Part shown: in pieces, positions 60,044-64,000 of the stretch
How the letters are laid out: the number at the start of each line of letters is the position of its first letter
Position numbering within the stretch: position 1 is the first letter of the stretch
Assembly (NCBI GenBank): GCA_043738425.1
Contig: JAYUGJ010000015.1
Coordinates: forward strand, 51,323 to 115,322
Direction of reading: 5' to 3'
DNA from: PBB1 sp043738425
GTDB taxonomy: Bacteria > Pseudomonadota > Gammaproteobacteria > Burkholderiales > Burkholderiaceae_C
Length of the DNA stretch: 64,000 bases
Made by a program: the position numbers and the translations under genes
The notes under the pieces: model-generated
What the model was told of the DNA's origin: nothing
Database searches by the model: none
The model's input: the letters and a program-made list of their open reading frames with translations, nothing else

Positions 60044-62803
60044 ATGCTTACACCCCCTGTTGCCGACACCGTCCACACCGGCTGGCGGTTGGCTTTATGG
60101 GCTGCGGCGTGGCCAGCGGGCGCGGGGTTGCAGCTGCGTGAAGCGGCATTGCAAGCGCCTGCAACTTACGCGGTCGGCATGGCCGCAGCGATTGGTTTGG
60201 CGCTGGCGGCGGGGTTCGTTCGCCGCAGCTCGCCTCGGTATGCGCGGCTTGCAACTTGCGCGGTTGCGCTGGCTATCGCGTGGTGCGCATTCAGCGCCAC
60301 TGGCTGGCGCGCCACGCTGCGCCAAGCCGATGTGTTGGCGGTCGAACTCGAAGGGCGCGACTTGCAAATCACCGGCGTGGTGGCCAGCCTGCCGCAGCGC
60401 ACCGCGAACGGTCTGCGTTTTCAGTTTGAAGTCGAGCGCGCCACGCGCGATGGGCAACCGGTCGGCGTGCCGGTTGCCCTACCCGCGGTCGTCTCGCTCG
60501 GCTGGTATGCAGGCTTCGAGGCGGATGCGGCATGGTCGCCTGCGCAACGCCAACTGCGCGCCGGCCAACGCTGGCGTTTTACGGTGCGGCTGCGCCAACC
60601 GCACGGCTTGTCCAACCCGTACGGTTTTGACCAAGAGCTGCGCTCGTTCGAAGAAGGCGTCGGTGCAAGCGGTTCGGTGCGCGATGCGAGCCCGCCGCTG
60701 TTGCTTGACCGCGCGGCGGCGCACCCGGTGGAGCGGCTGCGTCAGCAGGTGCGCGACGCGATCGAGCTGCAAGTCGCAGACCCGCGCGCAGCCGGCGTGT
60801 TGACGGCGCTGTCCGTTGGTGACCAGTCGTCGATTGAGCGCAGCGATTGGGATGTGTTTCGGCGCACCGGCATCGCCCACCTGGTCAGTATCAGCGGCTT
60901 GCACGTCACCATGTTTGCGTGGCTGGCCGCCGCGGCGGTGGGTGCCGCCTGGCGTCGCAGCGTGCGTGCCACCGCCCTCGTGCCCGCGCCTGCGGCTGCC
61001 TTGTGGGGCGGCGTGCTGGCGGCATTTGCCTATGCGGTGTTTTCCGGTTGGGGCGTCCCGTCGCAGCGCACCGTGTGGATGCTGGTGGCGGTCGCGGTGC
61101 TGCGCAGCGCGGGTGCGTGTTGGCCGTGGCCGCTGGTGCTGTTGGCGGCCGCCACGGTGGTCACCGCCATCGACCCGTGGGCATTGCTGCAACCGGGGTT
61201 TTGGTTGTCGTTCGCCGCAGTCGGTTTGTTGATGGTGTCGGGGCCGTTGCAAGCCAACCGGGTGAACCCCACAAACGTACCAGAGCCCTGGTCCGAAGGC
61301 TCGGCTGCCGGGCCGTTGGGCGCCGGCGATACAACCGTGCTGCCCACCGCAGGCTGGCGTGCGCACTTCGCGACGGGGCGCGCGGCGGTGTCGGGTGGGC
61401 TGCGCACCCAACTCATCGCCACGGTGGGCCTGGCCCCGTTGACGTTGGTGTTTTTTCAGCAGCTGTCGCTGGTCGGCTTTGCGGCCAACCTGGTCGCCAT
61501 ACCGCTGGTCACCTTGGTGGTGACGCCGCTCGCGTTGCTCGGCAGTGTGCTGCCGTGGTTGTGGCTGGCAGGTGCGTGGCTGGTGAGCGCACTGAGCGTG
61601 GCATTGGGCTGGTTGGCGCAGCTGCCGCTGGCGGTGTGGTCGGTCGGCGCAGCGCCGTGGTGGGCTGCGGGGTCAGGTCTATTGGCTGCGGTGCTATTGG
61701 TGATGCCGCTGCCGTGGCGGGTGCGGGCGTTGGCGGTGCCGCTGCTGCTGCCGTTGTTGATGCCGCCGCATGCGTTGCCGCTGTTCGGCCAGTTCGAGCT
61801 GGTGGCAGCCGACATCGGCCAGGGTACGGCGGTGCTGGTGCGCACCCGCCACCATCTGCTGGTCTACGACACCGGACCACAGTATTCGCCCGACACCGAT
61901 GCGGGCCAGCGGGTGCTGCTGCCGCTGCTGCGCGCGCGCGGCGAGCAGCGCATCGACATGCTGGTGCTCAGCCACCGCGACAGCGACCACGTCGGTGGCG
62001 CGGCGGCGTTGCTGCGCAGCGATTTATCGATAGGCGAGCTGCGCAGCTCGGTCGAAGACGCGCACCCGCTGCGGCTACTTGCCCAGTTGCGCGCGGTTCC
62101 CACCTCGCGGTGCATCGCGGCCCAGCAATGGGTCTGGGACGGCGTGCGCTTCGAGGTGCTGCACCCCGCGGCCGTCGACTACGCGAGTCTGCGCCGCTCG
62201 AATGCGATGTCGTGCGTGCTGCGCATACAGGCTGCCGACGCCACCACGCGGCTGGACGCAGGCGGGGCTCTAGACCTGACCCCGCGCACGGTGGCCATCG
62301 GTGGCGTGGTCGCGGGTGGCGCCAATTCATTGCGTGGCGTGGTCGCTTTGCTCACCGGTGACATCGAACGTGAGCAAGAAACCGAGCTGCTGCGTGAGCA
62401 GGCGCAATCGCTTGCGGCTGCGGTGTTGATGGCACCGCACCACGGCAGCAAAACCTCGTCGTCGCCGGCGTTTCTCGATGCGGTGGCACCGCGCGTTGCG
62501 GTGTTCCAGGCCGGCCACCACAACCGCTACGGCCACCCCGCAGCCGAGGTGCTGGCCCGCTACCGCGGGCGCGGCATCGCCCTCATCGACAGCCCGGCCT
62601 GCGGTGCGTGGACGTGGCGCAGTGATGAGGCTGTGCCAGCGGCCACGGCTGCCCGGTCAGCCACGGCCGAGCCTGCGCATGCCGCCGGCGAATGCCACCG
62701 CATGACCGAACACCGCTATTGGCATTGGCGTGCGCCGATGGCGGCAGAGGCGGGCGCGGACGCGGACGCGTCGACCAGCGCAGCGACCGCAGCGGCACAC
62801 TGA
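60044..62803 (+). CDS. comEC: ComEC/Rec2 DNA uptake channel protein
   Basis: ComEC forms the inner-membrane channel that imports single-stranded DNA in natural transformation. The 919-residue protein has an N-terminal OB-like region, the competence domain with HLVSISGLHVTMFAWLAAAA and LQPGFWLSFAAVGLLMVSG, and a C-terminal metallo-beta-lactamase domain with LSHRDSDHVGGAAAL and MAPHHGSKTSSSPAF. Odd: two copies of a dispersed 13-base word lie in the reading frame. The C-terminal tail is low-complexity (AEAGADADASTSAATAAA). ATG 60044 is preferred to upstream frames that overlap ridA. Confidence 0.94.
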   Translation: MLTPPVADTVHTGWRLALWAAAWPAGAGLQLREAALQAPATYAVGMAAAIGLALAAGFVRRSSPRYARLATCAVALAIAWCAFSATGWRATLRQADVLAVELEGRDLQITGVVASLPQRTANGLRFQFEVERATRDGQPVGVPVALPAVVSLGWYAGFEADAAWSPAQRQLRAGQRWRFTVRLRQPHGLSNPYGFDQELRSFEEGVGASGSVRDASPPLLLDRAAAHPVERLRQQVRDAIELQVADPRAAGVLTALSVGDQSSIERSDWDVFRRTGIAHLVSISGLHVTMFAWLAAAAVGAAWRRSVRATALVPAPAAALWGGVLAAFAYAVFSGWGVPSQRTVWMLVAVAVLRSAGACWPWPLVLLAAATVVTAIDPWALLQPGFWLSFAAVGLLMVSGPLQANRVNPTNVPEPWSEGSAAGPLGAGDTTVLPTAGWRAHFATGRAAVSGGLRTQLIATVGLAPLTLVFFQQLSLVGFAANLVAIPLVTLVVTPLALLGSVLPWLWLAGAWLVSALSVALGWLAQLPLAVWSVGAAPWWAAGSGLLAAVLLVMPLPWRVRALAVPLLLPLLMPPHALPLFGQFELVAADIGQGTAVLVRTRHHLLVYDTGPQYSPDTDAGQRVLLPLLRARGEQRIDMLVLSHRDSDHVGGAAALLRSDLSIGELRSSVEDAHPLRLLAQLRAVPTSRCIAAQQWVWDGVRFEVLHPAAVDYASLRRSNAMSCVLRIQAADATTRLDAGGALDLTPRTVAIGGVVAGGANSLRGVVALLTGDIEREQETELLREQAQSLAAAVLMAPHHGSKTSSSPAFLDAVAPRVAVFQAGHHNRYGHPAAEVLARYRGRGIALIDSPACGAWTWRSDEAVPAATAARSATAEPAHAAGECHRMTEHRYWHWRAPMAAEAGADADASTSAATAAAH
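61669..61681 (+). repeat. Dispersed 13-base word, copy 2 (comEC)
   Basis: GGGGTCAGGTCTA, read in frame as Gly-Ser-Gly-Leu, identical to the copy in purL at 38562-38574. Confidence 0.85.
62271..62283 (-). repeat. Dispersed 13-base word, copy 3, inverted (comEC)
   Basis: TAGACCTGACCCC on the plus strand, the exact reverse complement of the other two copies. It lies in a stretch of about 30 residues (LDAGGALDLTPRTVAIGG) that interrupts the beta-lactamase-like domain between C-V-L-R-I-Q and L-L-T-G-D. Confidence 0.85.
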
Positions 62804-63054
62804 GGGCACCGCCTGCGCGGCCTGTCATGGCGGCGCGCGGCCAGCACGGCCGTCGGCCGCTGGCGGCTTGTCCGGTGCGCAGCACGCCGTGCGGCGGTGT
62901 CCAGGGACGGCATTTCCATCGATCAACAGCCTGGCCGGCGATGTAAAACCTGATGCTTATTCGTCGCTTAGCGGCCCCCAGCGCGGCACCGCGTTTTCAG
63001 TGGCCTGAATGTTGCTAAAAGCTTACCCATCCGTCTTGCTGGAGCTTCCACCCC

Positions 63055-64000
63055 ATGAAATCAAGTTTTGACGAGATGCAAGCCACCGCCACCGAGGTGC
63101 GGGCGCATTACCGCGGCTACCAGCAGTGGCTGGCGCAGCAGCCGGGCGATGTGATGCGCCAGCGGCGCGAAGAGGCGGAGGTGATTTTTCGCCGCGTCGG
63201 CATCACCTTCGCGGTTTACGGCGAACAAAGCCTGCCTGACGCAAACGGGGTCGACACCGATGGGTCGGTGCCTGCACACAACGCCGGCACCGAGCGGTTG
63301 ATTCCGTTTGATTTGATTCCGCGCGTGATTCCCGCGCATGAATGGGCCGAGTTGGAGCGCGGCTTGCGCCAACGCGTGGTGGCGCTGAACCGCTTTGTGC
63401 ACGACGTCTATCACGCCCAAGACATCGTGCGGGCGGGTTTGATTCCAAGCGATCAAATCATGCACAACGCGCAGTTTCGCCCTGAGATGGTCGGCGTCGA
63501 TGTGCCGTACGGCGTGTACTCACATATCGCGGGTATCGACATCGTGCGCGCGGGCAATGCCGACGGCAGCGGCAGCTACTACGTGCTGGAAGACAACCTG
63601 CGCGTGCCCAGCGGCGTCAGCTACATGCTGGAAAACCGCAAGATGACGATGCGGTTGTTCCCCGAGCTGTTCTCGCAGCAGCACATTGCGCCGGTGGCCC
63701 ACTACCCCGACCTCTTGCTGGAAACGTTGCGCCAGGTGGCTCCTGCGTCGGCCAACGACCCGACGGTGTGCGTGCTGACGCCGGGCATGTACAACAGCGC
63801 GTACTTCGAGCACGCGTTCCTGGCGCAGCAGATGGGCGCCGAGCTCGTCGAGGGGCGCGACCTCGTCATCCGTCACCGCCGGGTGTGGCTCCGCACGACC
63901 GCCGGTCTGTCGCAGGTGAGCGTCATCTACCGCCGGATCGACGACGAGTACCTCGACCCGGCCGCGCTCCGGCCCGACTCGCTGCTCGGCGTAGCGGGAC
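63055..64000 (+). CDS. Circularly permuted ATP-grasp protein (CPA2 type), N-terminal part
   Basis: About 315 residues are present; the gene runs past the window edge. The start MKSSFDEMQATATEVRAHYR follows GGAG by about ten bases. R-L-I-P-F-D-L-I-P-R-V-I-P, GIDIVRAGNADGSGSYYVLE, D-N-L-R-V-P-S-G-V-S-Y-M-L and VIYRRIDDEYLDP match CPA2 ATP-grasp proteins (DUF404/DUF407), which usually cluster with an alpha-E protein and a transglutaminase and may make or attach a peptide. Codon choice changes abruptly after about 63835, from CTG/TTG to CTC for leucine. Confidence 0.9.
   Translation, partial: MKSSFDEMQATATEVRAHYRGYQQWLAQQPGDVMRQRREEAEVIFRRVGITFAVYGEQSLPDANGVDTDGSVPAHNAGTERLIPFDLIPRVIPAHEWAELERGLRQRVVALNRFVHDVYHAQDIVRAGLIPSDQIMHNAQFRPEMVGVDVPYGVYSHIAGIDIVRAGNADGSGSYYVLEDNLRVPSGVSYMLENRKMTMRLFPELFSQQHIAPVAHYPDLLLETLRQVAPASANDPTVCVLTPGMYNSAYFEHAFLAQQMGAELVEGRDLVIRHRRVWLRTTAGLSQVSVIYRRIDDEYLDPAALRPDSLLGVAG

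Noticed and set aside
62804..63054. Possible small gene between comEC and the ATP-grasp gene
   Set aside because: Short frames are present but have shadow-like composition and no ribosome site; I see nothing functional in this 251-base gap.

Overview
The window looks like a chromosomal segment of a betaproteobacterium, most likely Burkholderiales. I infer this from the high GC content, heavy use of TTG and CTG leucine codons, and family-level matches combined with gene orders typical of that group: yebC-purD-hemF-nadD-rsfS-rlmH-maf-rng, dapA-bamC, coaBC-dut, and slyD beside the ribosomal oxygenase roxA. Almost every base is in a housekeeping gene. I see no rRNA, tRNA, CRISPR array, complete insertion sequence, prophage or integration site. 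No gene-free stretch exceeds 300 bases.

Layout. 1-9 kb: the 5' end of an S9 peptidase gene, small conserved genes (GNAT, YaeQ, cold-shock protein, S4 RNA-binding protein), an iron/2-oxoglutarate dioxygenase, RluA, an ABC exporter, a TPR protein, PhhB, a DUF808 membrane protein and an FKBP isomerase. 9-16.6 kb: DusC, a proline/serine-rich unknown protein, a BON lipoprotein, a probable Tim44-like/DUF1232/phosphoesterase operon and GlnRS. 16.7-20.7 kb: two acyltransferase-3 membrane proteins and an SGNH hydrolase, probably a surface O-acylation operon, then a Gly/Tyr/His/Asp-rich exported protein. 20.8-30 kb: a HerA-like ATPase, then a tightly coupled eight-gene operon joining purine, heme and NAD synthesis with ribosome and RNA maturation. 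30-40 kb: a PhyH dioxygenase, MnmH, GlnD, Map and PurL. 40-51.6 kb: a LEA2 lipoprotein, DUF1624, RlmB, EgtD, CoaBC, Dut, SlyD, RoxA, an Ala/Lys/Asp-repeat lipoprotein, BamC, DapA and a methyltransferase. 51.7-64 kb: ParE, gamma-glutamyltransferase, a codon-atypical methyltransferase, ParC, DsbB, a RidA-family protein, ComEC, and the 5' part of a circularly permuted ATP-grasp gene.

How the genes fit together. Translation and ribosome care is strongly represented: RluA, DusC, GlnRS, RsfS, RlmH, RlmB, MnmH, Map, RoxA and ribonuclease G. Nucleotide supply (PurD, PurL, Dut, Maf), cofactors (HemF, NadD, CoaBC) and chromosome topology (ParC/ParE) make up most of the rest. Several adjacent genes overlap by ATGA, GTGA or TTGA, which implies translational coupling.

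The most unusual signal is not a new gene cassette but short repeats inside otherwise essential genes. A GC-rich palindrome lies in frame inside maf. A 13-base word occurs three times, once in purL and twice in comEC. A 9-base microsatellite has enlarged GlnD just after its catalytic motif. Short tandem arrays lie between genes. A histone-H1-like tail on RsfS, a probable laterally acquired methyltransferase between ggt and parC, and a sharp change in codon style over the last 165 bases are also worth checking. I did not find convincing evidence for a wholly new multi-gene system. The acyltransferase/SGNH cluster is the best candidate for uncharacterised biology.
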